The notes beneath the pieces were generated by a model. The model was not told where the DNA came from. It was given only the letters and a program-made list of their open reading frames with translations, and made no database searches. Both the position numbers and the translations under genes were made by a program. Shown in pieces: positions 54,965 to 63,588 of a stretch of DNA of 64,000 nt. Position 1 is the stretch's first letter; every line of letters starts with the position of its first letter. Source of the DNA: Arthrobacter sp. YD4 (lineage in GTDB: Bacteria > Actinomycetota > Actinomycetes > Actinomycetales > Micrococcaceae); NCBI RefSeq assembly GCF_030410515.1, contig NZ_JAUHHD010000002.1, positions 537,419-601,418 of the forward strand. The letters are read 5' to 3'.

Positions 54965-54994
54965 TTGGCAAAAGATCGCAAGCACCCTTACTAT
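54965..54994 (+). promoter_or_regulatory. Sigma70-like promoter of the 49-residue gene
   Basis: TTGGCA at 54965-54970 (-35) and TACTAT at 54989-54994 (-10) are separated by 18 bases, giving a start near 55001 and a leader of about 73 bases to the ATG at 55074. This AT-rich block stands out in the GC-rich region. Confidence 0.55.
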
Positions 54995-55073
54995 TTCCTC
55001 TGAAGCGGCCCCCGGGCCGGGACTCACCAAGAACCATCCATATCTTCACCCAAAGAGTCATCAAGGAGTCATC

Positions 55074-55223
55074 ATGTTGCTTTGGATCGCGATCATCCTG
55101 GCCGTTCTCTGGCTGCTCGGCCTGCTCGGCAGCATCGGCGGCGGGTTCATCCACCTGCTGCTCGTCGTCGCCGTCATCGTCCTGATCTTCCACTTCGTCC
55201 GTGGACGATCCTCGCGCGTCTAA
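55074..55223 (+). CDS. Lmo0937-family small membrane protein
   Basis: The 49-residue protein, MLLWIAIILAVLWLLGLLGS..., has two hydrophobic helices separated by 'GGGFIH' and a short basic tail (FVRGRSSRV), the exact layout of the lmo0937/DUF5670 group, which is stress-induced in several bacteria, e.g. under general stress sigma control. It is too short for usual gene callers. AAGGAG precedes the ATG by six bases. It has its own promoter-like site and a strong terminator, so it is a self-contained small gene. Confidence 0.85.
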   Translation: MLLWIAIILAVLWLLGLLGSIGGGFIHLLLVVAVIVLIFHFVRGRSSRV

Positions 55224-55237
55224 GTACCGCGTAACCC

Positions 55238-55282
55238 GGCAATGGCGGGGGTGCTGACCTGGTCGGCTCCCCCGCCATTGCC
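55238..55282 (+). terminator. Strong hairpin after the 49-residue gene
   Basis: GGCAATGGCGGGGG (55238-55251) pairs with CCCCCGCCATTGCC (55269-55282), 14 perfect pairs, around a 17-base loop that can itself partly pair. It begins 15 bases after the stop. No T run follows; typical of high-GC actinobacteria. Confidence 0.75.
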
Positions 55283-55353
55283 ATGTCCGGGCTAGCCTAG
55301 ATCCGGTGGCCACCCGGGCCGCCGCCGGCCCTCAGGCCGGGGAAGGGAGTCCC

Positions 55354-55725
55354 GTGAAGAAGATCCTGTCCCGCGAACCCGGCTGGCGTCGGGAGGGGCA
55401 GATGCCCGACTACCGGTTCTCCCTGGCCAACGAACGTACCTTCCTGGCCTGGATCCGCACCGCGATGGCCATCCTCGCGGGGGCCATCGCCATCGACCAG
55501 CTCACGCCGCAGATCGCACCCCAGCCCGTGCGGGTGGTGCTGTGCCTGGTGCTCTCGGTCATTGGCGCCCTGCTGGCCATCGAGGCCTACCGCCGCTGGG
55601 CCCTGCAGGAACAAGCCATGCGGAACAACCGCGAACTCCCACATGCCTGGCTGCTGGTGGCGATGACCGGAGTCATCGCCGCGGCCGCCGTCGTCTTCGC
55701 AGTCCTGATTCTGCTGGGCCGATGA
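55354..55725 (+). CDS. DUF202 (YidH-like) membrane protein
   Basis: The 123-residue protein has three helices with the DUF202 signature 'LANERTFLAWIRTAMAILAG', then 'VRVVLCLVLSVIGALLAIEA' and 'AWLLVAMTGVIAAAAVVFAV'. A GGGAG site sits four bases before GTG 55354; the in-frame GTG at 55306 would add 16 residues without homology. DUF202 proteins are small inner-membrane proteins of unknown function. Its stop overlaps the next DUF202 gene by four bases (ATGA). Confidence 0.85.
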   Translation: MKKILSREPGWRREGQMPDYRFSLANERTFLAWIRTAMAILAGAIAIDQLTPQIAPQPVRVVLCLVLSVIGALLAIEAYRRWALQEQAMRNNRELPHAWLLVAMTGVIAAAAVVFAVLILLGR

Positions 55726-56111
55726 GCGCCGCGGCCGACGGCGGAACGGTCCCGGGCCGGGACCCCGGCCTTCAACCGGAGCGGACCTCTCTGGCCTGGC
55801 GGCGGACCCTGCTGGCGCTCTTGGTGGCGGACTTCTTCATCTGGCGCTCCTGGCTCACTCACCTTGGGTTGGAACACGGCCAGGAACACTCCCCCGGACA
55901 GGGCGGACCCGGCGGCTACGCGCTGGGCCTGGGGATCGCCGCCGCGGCCGCCGCGGCGGCAACGGTGCTGATCGCGGGCTGCGTCATTGTCCGGGCCCGG
56001 GTCCTGCGGCGCGGCACCGACGCCCCGTCCGCCGCCCTGCTCCGCACGGCCGCCGGTGCGGTCCTCCTGCTCGCCGCGGCGGTGGCCGCCAGCATCGTCC
56101 TCTCCCGCTGA
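55722..56111 (+). CDS. DUF202 membrane protein, second of a coupled pair
   Basis: The 129-residue protein begins MSAAADGGTVPGRDPG and has the DUF202 signature in 'LQPERTSLAWRRTLLALLVA' and further helices 'GYALGLGIAAAAAAAATVLI' and 'LLRTAAGAVLLLAAAVAASI'. The 4-base overlap with the upstream DUF202 gene suggests a coupled pair, probably a complex. The basic ERTxLAWxRT block is shared with the first. Function unknown. Confidence 0.85.
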   Translation: MSAAADGGTVPGRDPGLQPERTSLAWRRTLLALLVADFFIWRSWLTHLGLEHGQEHSPGQGGPGGYALGLGIAAAAAAAATVLIAGCVIVRARVLRRGTDAPSAALLRTAAGAVLLLAAAVAASIVLSR

Positions 56112-56170
56112 CCCACGCAAGGATCGACTCAGGGCGACGCCGCCGCTGTCATTGACCTCCGGCAGGGGCT

Positions 56171-56890
56171 TTACGCGATGCCGGTGGTGCCGAGCAGCAG
56201 GCCCACGGCGTAGGTGAACGCCATGGCCAGCGCACCGCCGATCACCAGGCGCAGGGTGGCCTTCCGCTTGGAGCTGCCGCCGATCCTGGCGCTGATGGTG
56301 CCCGTGATGGCCAGTGCAATGACGACGGCGACGAAGGTCAGCGGGATGCGCACCTCCGCGGGGGTCAGGATGATGGTCAGGAACGGCAGGATCGCGCCAA
56401 CGGTGAAGGCGATGGCCGAGGCCATGGCGGCGTGCCAGGCGCTGACCACCTCGTGCTCGTCGATCTTCAGCTCGGCCTCAAGGTGCGCACCCAGCACGTC
56501 ATGGTCGGTCAATTCCCGTGCCACCGTCTGGGCCGTAGCCGCCGAGAGTCCCTTCGCCTGGTAGATCGCAGCGAGCTCCGCCAGTTCGCCCTCGGGATCC
56601 TCCGCCAATTCGCGGCGCTCCTTCTCGATCAAGGCTCGCTGGCTGTCGCTCTGGCTGCTGACGGAGACATATTCCCCAAGAGCCATAGATACCGCGCCAC
56701 CAACGACGGCGGCCGTGCCGGCCACCAGGATGGGGGTGACATCGTTCGTTACACCTGCCACGCCCACCACGGTCGCGGCGACGGAAACAATGCCGTCATT
56801 CGCGCCGAGGACGCCGGCCCGCAACCAGTTCAGCCTGGCGGCAATGCTCTCGTCGTGCGGTTCGTTGGCGTGCAGCGTGGCGTCAGTCAT
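56171..56890 (-). CDS. VIT1/CCC1-family transporter
   Basis: The 239-residue protein has five helices with the VIT/CCC1 signature 'LRAGVLGANDGIVSVAATVV' near residue 25, 'GGAVSMALGEYVSVSSQSDS', the acidic cytoplasmic segment 'ALIEKERRELAEDPEGELAE' (metal-binding) and 'HAAMASAIAFTVGAILPFLT'. Members move Fe2+/Mn2+ out of the cytoplasm or into vacuoles; in bacteria they guard against iron/manganese overload. ATG 56890 gives MTDATLHANEPH; the open frame upstream is unconserved. It is convergent to the DUF202 pair. Confidence 0.92.
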   Translation of the reverse strand: MTDATLHANEPHDESIAARLNWLRAGVLGANDGIVSVAATVVGVAGVTNDVTPILVAGTAAVVGGAVSMALGEYVSVSSQSDSQRALIEKERRELAEDPEGELAELAAIYQAKGLSAATAQTVARELTDHDVLGAHLEAELKIDEHEVVSAWHAAMASAIAFTVGAILPFLTIILTPAEVRIPLTFVAVVIALAITGTISARIGGSSKRKATLRLVIGGALAMAFTYAVGLLLGTTGIA

Positions 56891-57106
56891 GGCCTTAGTA
56901 AAACACCCGGCGGCATGCCGCGCCACGATGATCCGCGGGCGGGCGGGATGGGACGCACGTCGTCGGACCCGCCGGAGGCCCGCCCGAAACCCGCCGGAAG
57001 CCCCCGAACGCCCGCACAGAGGGCCCCTCCGGCTCTGGCGCGGCCCCCGCCCCGTGCCTAGAGTGGCCCCCAAACGCTCAAAAGACGGTCCAACGAAGGG
57101 ACATCG

Positions 57107-57400
57107 ATGTCATTTCAGGCCTACCTTGACTCCATCGAGGCTAAAACCGGACTCACCCCCAGGGAGTTCCTCAACGCCGCCCACCAGCGGGGCCTGACGG
57201 GCACCTCCGTGAAGGCCGGGGAGATCCTCGACTGGCTCAAGGCCGACTACGGACTGGGCCGCGGCCACGGGATGGCCCTGGTGCATGTGTTCAAGCATGG
57301 CCCCGGAATCAGCGCCAAGCACGTCGGCACCACGGGCGCGCACAGCGACGCCACCGACACCCTCTGGCTCGACGGCAAGGACTCGAAGCCCGGGACGTAG
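57107..57400 (+). CDS. DUF4287 protein
   Basis: The 97 residues begin 'MSFQAYLDSIEAKTGLTPRE' and include 'SVKAGEILDWLKADYGLGRG' and 'HGMALVHVFKHGPGISAKHV', the DUF4287 signature. Members are small soluble proteins of unknown function, sometimes fused to DUF5655. A GAAGGGA site precedes ATG 57107. It is divergent from the VIT gene and ends 36 bases before the convergent SulP gene. Confidence 0.9.
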   Translation: MSFQAYLDSIEAKTGLTPREFLNAAHQRGLTGTSVKAGEILDWLKADYGLGRGHGMALVHVFKHGPGISAKHVGTTGAHSDATDTLWLDGKDSKPGT

Positions 57401-57435
57401 GCCCTGAACCTAGGCCCGGGGCACGCCGTCGGGGA

Positions 57436-58959
57436 TCAGTGCCCGGCGCCGAGCTTCCCGCCGAGCCGTTCCCGCATCCGGACGCTGGCGTCGTTGAGAC
57501 CCACGATCTTCACGTCCTTGCCGTGGTGGCGATACTTCTCCGTGATCGCATCCAGCGCCGCCACCGTGGAGGCGTCCCAGAGGTGGGACGCGTGCAGGTC
57601 GATCACCACGAACTCCGGGTCCAGCGCATAGTCGAACTGCGTATAGAGCTCGTTCGAGGAGGCGAAGAACAGCTCACCGGTCACCGTGTAGGTGGCGGTG
57701 TCATGGCCACCCGCGGTGGAAACCGTGCGTTCCACGGTCACGAAGTGCGCCACGCGGCGGGCGAACAGCACCATGGCGACGAGCACCCCGACGCCGACGC
57801 CGACTGCCAGGTTGTGGGTGGCGACGGTGCCGATGACCGTGGCCACCATGACCGCGGTCTCGCTCTTGGGCATCATCTTCAGGGTGCGGGGCCGGATGCT
57901 GTGCCAGTCGAAGGTGGCCACCGACACGAAGATCATCACCGCCACCAGTGCCGCCATCGGGATCAGGGACACGATGCCGCCCAGCACCGCCACCAGGATC
58001 AGCAGGAAGACGCCGGCCAGGAAGGTGGAGATCCGGGTGCGGGCGCCGGAGGCCTTGACGTTGATCATGGTCTGGCCGATCATCGCGCAACCACCCATGC
58101 CGCCGAAGAAGCCGGTCACGATGTTGGCCACGCCCTGGCCCCAGGCCTCGCGGGACTTGGGCGAACGGGTGTCGGTAATGTCGTCGACCAGCTTGGCCGT
58201 CATCAGCGACTCCAGCAGCCCCACGAAGGCCATGGCCAGGGCGAACGGGAAGATAATCTGCAGCGTCTCGACAGTGAAGGGGATGGACGGGATCAGCAGG
58301 GACGGCAGCGAATCCGGCAGTGCACCCTTGTCCCCCACGGTCGGGACGGCGACGGCGGCCAGCACGGTGATGAGCGTCAGCACCACGATCGCCACCAGCG
58401 GGGCGGGGACGGCGGTGGTCAGCTTCGGCAGCCCGAAGACGATCACGAGGCCGAGGGCCGCCAGCGGGTACACCAGCCAGGGGACGCCGAGGAGTTCCGG
58501 GACCTGGGACATGAAGATCAGGATGGCCAGGGCGTTGACGAAGCCCACCATGACCGAGCGCGGGATGAACCGCATCAGCTTCGCCACACCGGACAGCCCC
58601 AGGATGATCTGGAAAATGCCGGCGAGGATGACCGCCGCGATGAGGTAGTCCACGCCGTGGGACGCGACCAGCGGTGCCATCACCAGGGCCACGGCCCCGG
58701 TGGCGGCGGAGATCATGGCGGGACGGCCGCCCACAATCGAAATGGTGACGGCCATGGTGAAGGAGGCGAAGAGGCCGATCCGCGGATCGACGCCGACGAT
58801 GATAGAGAACGCAATCGCCTCCGGGATCAGCGCGAGGGCAACGACGAGGCCGCCGAGGACCTCGGTCTTCAGCCGCCGCGGGGAGGCCAAGGTGGCCCGG
58901 ACGGACTGACGTTTTTCGGGCGTTGGGGCGGGTGCGGGCACGGCGGTTGTCACGGCCAC
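57436..58959 (-). CDS. SulP-family anion transporter with STAS domain
   Basis: The 507-residue protein has the SulP core of 11-12 helices: 'LGGLVVALALIPEAIAFSII' near residue 40, 'FVNALAILIFMSQVPELLGV' and 'VANIVTGFFGGMGGCAMIGQ', then a C-terminal STAS domain 'FDYALDPEFVVIDLHASHLW' with 'DASTVAALDAITEKYRHHGK'. The family carries sulfate, bicarbonate or other anions. The GTG start 58959 has a GGAG site eight bases before. It is divergent from the MerR gene, with a perfect operator-like repeat between. Confidence 0.92.
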   Translation of the reverse strand: MAVTTAVPAPAPTPEKRQSVRATLASPRRLKTEVLGGLVVALALIPEAIAFSIIVGVDPRIGLFASFTMAVTISIVGGRPAMISAATGAVALVMAPLVASHGVDYLIAAVILAGIFQIILGLSGVAKLMRFIPRSVMVGFVNALAILIFMSQVPELLGVPWLVYPLAALGLVIVFGLPKLTTAVPAPLVAIVVLTLITVLAAVAVPTVGDKGALPDSLPSLLIPSIPFTVETLQIIFPFALAMAFVGLLESLMTAKLVDDITDTRSPKSREAWGQGVANIVTGFFGGMGGCAMIGQTMINVKASGARTRISTFLAGVFLLILVAVLGGIVSLIPMAALVAVMIFVSVATFDWHSIRPRTLKMMPKSETAVMVATVIGTVATHNLAVGVGVGVLVAMVLFARRVAHFVTVERTVSTAGGHDTATYTVTGELFFASSNELYTQFDYALDPEFVVIDLHASHLWDASTVAALDAITEKYRHHGKDVKIVGLNDASVRMRERLGGKLGAGH

Positions 58960-59105
58960 TGCTGGCTCCGTTTCTGATGGGGCGCCGGGGCGCCACGGAT
59001 CCCGGGACCTGCCCGGGTCTGGCGAATGCTTGAATGCGTCGATTACGGGCGCCTCACTGCGCCTGAGAAGAGCGGGACGGCTTGGCCATCACACCGCGTT
59101 ACCAC

Positions 59106-59135
59106 CAACTCTACCCTAACGTGATGGTAGAGTTG
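59106..59135 (+). promoter_or_regulatory. Perfect 10-10-10 inverted repeat, probable MerR operator/promoter
   Basis: CAACTCTACC (59106-59115) and GGTAGAGTTG (59126-59135) form a perfect palindrome with a 10-base spacer, in the 200-base gap between the SulP and MerR genes. The right arm contains TAGAGT (59128), a plausible -10. MerR-family proteins bind such repeats in promoters, so autoregulation and/or control of sulP are likely. Confidence 0.75.
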
Positions 59136-59159
59136 AACGTCGAACGGACGGAGACCTTC

Positions 59160-59525
59160 ATGACGGCCAACAGCACCACCATGCACATCGGCGAACTGGC
59201 GGAACGCACGGGCCTGTCCCTGCGCACCATCCGGCACTACGACGACGTCGGCCTGCTGCCCGCGTCCGCCCGCACCGATGGCGGCTTCCGCGTCTATTCG
59301 GAGGCCGACGCCGAACGGCTGATGGTGATCAAGCAGATGAAACCGCTCGGATTTTCCCTGGAGGAAATGGCCGAGATCCTGGCCCTGCTCGGCGCGGACA
59401 CCCCCGCCGCCACCACCCCCCTCGCCGCATTTCTGGAGCGCGCCGAAATCCAGCGCGCCAAGATGGCCCGCAACCTCGCCCAGGCGGACGAGTTCATCGC
59501 CATGCTGGGCCGCAGGACCGCCTAG
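59160..59525 (+). CDS. MerR-family transcriptional regulator
   Basis: The 121-residue protein begins MTANSTTMHIGELAERTGLS and has the MerR winged HTH 'IGELAERTGLSLRTIRHYDD' and 'VGLLPASARTDGGFRVYSEA', then a dimerisation coiled coil. No cysteine pattern for metal or redox sensing is visible, so the ligand is unknown. ATG 59160 is supported by a GGAGA site 7 bases upstream and by the operator/-10 upstream; an alternative ATG at 59121 lies within the palindrome. It is divergent from sulP. Confidence 0.93.
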   Translation: MTANSTTMHIGELAERTGLSLRTIRHYDDVGLLPASARTDGGFRVYSEADAERLMVIKQMKPLGFSLEEMAEILALLGADTPAATTPLAAFLERAEIQRAKMARNLAQADEFIAMLGRRTA

Positions 59526-59599
59526 CCCCGCCTGACACACTCCCCGCCCCCCCGGTCACAAAGTGGCCCCGCGGGCGCGCCGAATGGCACCATTCTTGG

Positions 59600-60598
59600 A
59601 TGCTTGAGGCAACTAAATCTTCAGACTCCCGCGCCGACGCGGACACCCCGGCCAATCCCGCCCTCGCCGCCGAGGCCCGGATCGCCCGCATCGCCGTTAC
59701 GGTCTTCCCGCTCCTGGTGGTGGTGGCCGGCGTCGTGGGCTTCCTGGCACCGGGCGCCTTCAAGCCGCTCGCACCGAGCGTCCCGTATCTGCTCGGCATC
59801 ATCATGTTCTGCATGGGGCTGACCCTCACTCCGCCGGATTTTGCCTCCGTGGCGAAGCGGCCGTGGGCCGTGGTGCTGGGCATCGTGGCGCACTACGTCA
59901 TCATGCCGGGGGCCGGCTGGCTGATCGCTCAGGCGCTGCACCTCGAGCCGGAACTCGCCGTCGGCGTCATCCTGGTGGGCTGCGCGCCGTCGGGCACCGC
60001 CTCGAACGTGATGGCCTTCCTGGCCAAGGGCGACGTCGCCCTTTCGGTTGCCGTCGCCTCCGTCTCGACGCTGATCGCCCCGGTTGTCACTCCCCTGCTG
60101 GTGCTGTTCCTGGCCGGTTCCTACCTGCAGATCGACGCCGCCGGAATGGTGCTGGACATCGTCAAGACCGTGCTGCTGCCCGTGGTCGCGGGCCTGCTGG
60201 CGCGACTGTTCCTCAAGCGCGCGGTGGCCAAGGTCCTCCCGGCCCTGCCGTGGGCCTCGGCAGTGGTGATCTCCCTGATCGTGGCGATCGTGGTGGCCGG
60301 CAGCGCAAGCAAGATCGTCGCCGCCGGCGGCATCGTCTTCCTCGCCGTGGTGCTGCACAACGGCTTCGGCCTCGGCCTTGGCTACCTCGCCGGCAAGCTG
60401 GGCCGCCTGGACGACAAGGCCCGCCGCGCCCTGGCGTTCGAGGTGGGCATGCAGAACTCCGGCCTGGCGGCGACGCTGGCCACCGCGCACTTTAGCGCCC
60501 TGGCAGCCCTGCCCTCGGCCGTGTTCTCGCTCTGGCACAACGTCTCGGGGGCCATCGTGGCCGCCTGGCTGGCGCGCCGTCCGCTGCGCGACGCCTAG
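59600..60598 (+). CDS. Bile acid:sodium symporter (BASS) family transporter
   Basis: The 332-residue protein has about 10 hydrophobic helices and BASS family blocks: 'LLGIIMFCMGLTLTPPDFAS', 'GVILVGCAPSGTASNVMAFL' (the conserved GCxPSGxxSNV) and 'FEVGMQNSGLAATLATAHFS'. Bacterial members carry pantothenate, keto acids or other organic anions with sodium; 'bile acid' is a family name only. A hydrophilic N-tail of 30 residues precedes the first helix. It follows MerR by 75 bases. Confidence 0.9.
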   Translation: MLEATKSSDSRADADTPANPALAAEARIARIAVTVFPLLVVVAGVVGFLAPGAFKPLAPSVPYLLGIIMFCMGLTLTPPDFASVAKRPWAVVLGIVAHYVIMPGAGWLIAQALHLEPELAVGVILVGCAPSGTASNVMAFLAKGDVALSVAVASVSTLIAPVVTPLLVLFLAGSYLQIDAAGMVLDIVKTVLLPVVAGLLARLFLKRAVAKVLPALPWASAVVISLIVAIVVAGSASKIVAAGGIVFLAVVLHNGFGLGLGYLAGKLGRLDDKARRALAFEVGMQNSGLAATLATAHFSALAALPSAVFSLWHNVSGAIVAAWLARRPLRDA

Positions 60599-60815
60599 AC
60601 GAGGCGGAGGGTGGTTACGGAAGATTGACCCTCGTGACGCGATGAGACGGGCGGGTGCGCGGTTCGCGCCGACGCCGCCTAGCCTCAATGGAAGGCAGCG
60701 CAAGCGGGAGCCGCGCGGTACCTTGGCGGGCAACTGAAACCCTCGCCCGCTAGCCGGCACCTGTAGTTTCGTGCTTTGCTGCGGACAATCAGTCACCAGA
60801 GAGGAGGCCGCCGCC
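60599..60815. other. Non-coding gap with weak hairpins
   Basis: This 217-base gap has no gene. GCGCG-GTT-CGCGC at 60657-60669 and GCGGGC/GCCCGC at 60726-60731 and 60745-60750 are hairpin-capable and may end the BASS transcript. I see no clear promoter or known riboswitch. Confidence 0.3.
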
Positions 60816-61415
60816 ATGGACGAGCAGTACACCACCGAGCGTGACGGATTCGGCAGGCTCCTGGCGGACAGGCAGGTCTGGCGGCAGGCGACGACCATAC
60901 CGGCCGCAGGCGAACTCACCGCACGCTGGCTGGAAGGGGCCAGCCAGTACCAGCCCGGAACTTTCAGCCCGGGCATCGACGCCGAGACGGAGGCGATCGC
61001 CCCGAAGCTCGCGGCCCTGAACCGGAGCGGCCTTTTCACGAAGGAATCGCAGCCCGGACTCCGGGAGCGCGGCCTGGCCCAGCGGGCCTACGTCACGGGA
61101 TTCTGCCTGCCCGAGTCGGCCGGTGCGCTCCTGGACCTCTCCGCCCGCACCGAGCTGGTCACCGTGGGGCACGCGCCGGGCGAAACCAGCCGGGCATCGA
61201 TTCCCGTCACCCTGCTGGACGCGGAGATTGTGACCGTGCTGGGCTCGAGCGAGGGCCCTGTCGAGGCGGAACAGCTCACCGACTGGTCGAGAGAGACCAA
61301 CGAATCTCTGGCCCTGGTGCTGGCAGAGTCCTGGTACGTGGAGATCTTCGACCCCGTGTGGGGCCGGAACGATCTGCTCTTCGACGCCGTCCTGGGGGCG
61401 TTGGCGGCCGGCTAA
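60816..61415 (+). CDS. DUF6919-like protein
   Basis: The 199-residue soluble protein begins MDEQYTTERDGFGRLLADRQ and has 'WRQATTIPAAGELTARWLEG' and 'APKLAALNRSGLFTKESQPG', then 'RAYVTGFCLPESAGALLDLS', resembling DUF6919 of Streptomyces-type actinobacteria. No catalytic motif is certain. GAGGAGG lies eight bases before ATG 60816. It is convergent to the monooxygenase-fold gene. Confidence 0.65.
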   Translation: MDEQYTTERDGFGRLLADRQVWRQATTIPAAGELTARWLEGASQYQPGTFSPGIDAETEAIAPKLAALNRSGLFTKESQPGLRERGLAQRAYVTGFCLPESAGALLDLSARTELVTVGHAPGETSRASIPVTLLDAEIVTVLGSSEGPVEAEQLTDWSRETNESLALVLAESWYVEIFDPVWGRNDLLFDAVLGALAAG

Positions 61416-61436
61416 AGGTGACGGCGCGGCAGTGGC

Positions 61437-61733
61437 TCAGCCGATCCGCGCCGCCTCGTCCAGGGTCCGTGCCTCGAAGTGCTCCAGCATGGGGCGGATT
61501 GCGGCCAGCCCGTGGGTGAAGGTTTCCGAGGCGCGCCACTGCTCGATCTGCTCCAGGGATTCCCAGGCGCCGGTGCTGATGAAGCGCTGGCGGACGTCCT
61601 CGTCGTGCATCAGCACGGCCTGGGCGCCGGGATAGTCCTCCTGCGTCTTCCTGGCCAGGTCCCGCCAGGCCTGGACGAAGTCGTTCTCGCGGCCGGGATG
61701 CACCAGCCAGATCCCCAGGCTGTAGACAGACAT
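61437..61733 (-). CDS. Antibiotic biosynthesis monooxygenase (ABM)-fold protein
   Basis: The 98-residue dimeric alpha/beta barrel begins MSVYSLGIWLVHPGRENDFV and has 'FVQAWRDLARKTQEDYPGAQ' and 'RFISTGAWESLEQIEQWRAS', the ABM signature with the conserved Trp pair. Such small proteins are quinone monooxygenases, heme oxygenases or simple ligand-binding units; the role is unknown. ATG 61733 is chosen over an upstream codon that has no homology. It lies 88 bases after the biotin carboxylase gene on the same strand. Confidence 0.88.
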   Translation of the reverse strand: MSVYSLGIWLVHPGRENDFVQAWRDLARKTQEDYPGAQAVLMHDEDVRQRFISTGAWESLEQIEQWRASETFTHGLAAIRPMLEHFEARTLDEAARIG

Positions 61734-61821
61734 GGTCCGACTCCGTTCTCGATGTGGGGCTGATTCCCCCAGCATCGGACTGGACCGGAGGCGCCGGTAG
61801 GGCCGGACTGCCCGCCGGCCG

Positions 61822-63588
61822 CTACCCGATCAGGGCCAGGACTGCACCGGCGCTGACGGTGCCGCCGGCGTCCGCACGGACGTCGGTGAGGGTCCCGTCC
61901 CGGTGCGCGGAGACCTGGGTTTCCATCTTCATCGCCTCGAGGACCACCACGGCATCGCCGGCGGCGACCTCGGTCCCGGGCTCCACCAGCCACTTCACCA
62001 CGGTGCCGGCCATGTCGGCGCGGAGTTCGGCCGGGTCGGCATCCCCACGGCCGGCGGAGTCGGCGACGTCGTCGCGGGCACTCACGCCGGGCGCAGCGGC
62101 GACGCCGTTCCCGCTGCGCATCCACCCGTCCAGCAGCTCCCCGGGGAGCCCGACGGCGAGGCGCTTGCCGTCCACCTCAACGGTGATGGTGCGGCGCGCG
62201 CCCTCGGGTGCGGCCGGGCTGTAGTTGGGGTCGGCCGGGATCCGGTCCGCGAAGTCCGTCTCTATCCAGCGGGTATGGACCTTCAGGGCGTCGGGGGCGG
62301 TGAAATCCTCGGCGTCGAGGACGGCTCGGTGGAAGGGCAGCACGGTGGCGACGCCGGTGATCTCCAGTTCGGCGAGGGCACGGCGGGCACGGCGGATGGC
62401 CTGCTGCCGGTCCGCGCCGGTGACGATCAGCTTGGCCAGGAGCGAGTCGAACTGCGGTGCCACGATCGAGCCGGCGCGCACCCCGGAATCGAGCCGGATG
62501 CCCTGGCCGGTAGGGCCGTTGAAACCGGTGACGGTACCGGGAGAGGGCAGGAACCCACGGCCCACATCCTCGGCGTTGAGCCGGAATTCGAAGGCGTGGC
62601 CGCGGGGTGCCGGGTCGCCGTCGAGGCCCAGCGGCTCTCCGGCGGCGATCCGGAACTGCTCCTGCACCAAGTCCACGCCGGTGGTTTCCTCGGTGACCGG
62701 GTGCTCCACCTGCAGGCGGGTGTTGACCTCAAGGAAGGCCACGGTCCCGTCGGCCGCGACGAGGAACTCCACGGTCCCGGCCCCGGTGTAGCGGGCCTCC
62801 CGGCAGACGGCCTTGGCGGCGTCGTAGATCTGCCGGGTCTGTTCATCGGTCAAGAACGGTGCCGGGGCCTCCTCGACCAGCTTCTGGTGGCGTCGCTGCA
62901 GTGAGCAGTCGCGCGTGCCGACGACGGCCACGTTTCCGTGCGTGTCGGCGAGGATCTGGGCCTCGACGTGGCGGGGCCGGTCCAGGTACCGCTCTACGAA
63001 GCACTCGCCGCGACCGAAGGCGGCGACGGCCTCGCGGACGGCGGAATCGAAGGCCTCCTCGACCTCGTCGAGGGAGCGGACCACCTTCAGGCCGCGGCCG
63101 CCGCCGCCAAAGGCCGCCTTGATGGCCATGGGCAGGCCGTGCTCCTCGGCGAAGGCGCGGGCCTCCGCCGCTGAGCCGACCGGGCCGTCGCTGCCTGCCA
63201 CCAACGGGGCTCCGGCCCGGACCGCCGTCTCGCGGGCGGTGATCTTGTTGCCCAGCAGCAGGATGGCCTCCGGCGACGGCCCGATCCAGGTCAGCCCGGC
63301 GTCCAGGACGGCCCGGGCGAAGTCTGCATTTTCGGAGAGGAAGCCGTAGCCGGGGTGCACGGCGTCGGCGCCGGACGAGGCGGCCGCGGCGAGCAGCTTG
63401 GGGATGCTGAGGTAGGTCTCAGCCGGCGAGTTGCCGCCGAGCGCGTAGGCCTCATCGGCTGCGGAGACGTGGAGGGCGTCGGCGTCGACGTCGGCGTACA
63501 CGGCCACGGAGGCGAGCCCCGCGTCGTCGCAGGCCCGGGCTATCCGGACGGCAATCTCTCCTCGGTTGGCGATCAGGACCTTGCGCAT
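61822..63588 (-). CDS. Biotin carboxylase-BCCP fusion (acyl-CoA or urea/oxoproline-type carboxylase alpha subunit)
   Basis: The 588 residues have the biotin carboxylase N-terminus '[20 protein letters not shown]', the ATP-grasp '[20 protein letters not shown]', '[20 protein letters not shown]' and '[20 protein letters not shown]', and a C-terminal biotinyl domain with '[12 protein letters not shown]' (biotinylated Lys about 554). It is normally the alpha subunit of acetyl-/propionyl-CoA carboxylase, but it overlaps the pxpC-like gene by one base (TGATG), the arrangement seen in oxoprolinase/urea-amidolyase-type clusters, so its partner may be that system. The start ATG 63588 fits the family. 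Confidence 0.92.
   Translation of the reverse strand: MRKVLIANRGEIAVRIARACDDAGLASVAVYADVDADALHVSAADEAYALGGNSPAETYLSIPKLLAAAASSGADAVHPGYGFLSENADFARAVLDAGLTWIGPSPEAILLLGNKITARETAVRAGAPLVAGSDGPVGSAAEARAFAEEHGLPMAIKAAFGGGGRGLKVVRSLDEVEEAFDSAVREAVAAFGRGECFVERYLDRPRHVEAQILADTHGNVAVVGTRDCSLQRRHQKLVEEAPAPFLTDEQTRQIYDAAKAVCREARYTGAGTVEFLVAADGTVAFLEVNTRLQVEHPVTEETTGVDLVQEQFRIAAGEPLGLDGDPAPRGHAFEFRLNAEDVGRGFLPSPGTVTGFNGPTGQGIRLDSGVRAGSIVAPQFDSLLAKLIVTGADRQQAIRRARRALAELEITGVATVLPFHRAVLDAEDFTAPDALKVHTRWIETDFADRIPADPNYSPAAPEGARRTITVEVDGKRLAVGLPGELLDGWMRSGNGVAAAPGVSARDDVADSAGRGDADPAELRADMAGTVVKWLVEPGTEVAAGDAVVVLEAMKMETQVSAHRDGTLTDVRADAGGTVSAGAVLALIG

Noticed and set aside
60599..60815. Riboswitch before the DUF6919-like gene
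   Set aside because: The conserved cores of the SAM, cobalamin, fluoride and TPP classes were not found; only weak GC hairpins are present.
61822..63588. Acetyl-CoA carboxylase alpha subunit as a firm call
   Set aside because: The sequence supports only a biotin carboxylase-carrier fusion; the overlapping pxpC-like partner points elsewhere, so the substrate is left open.
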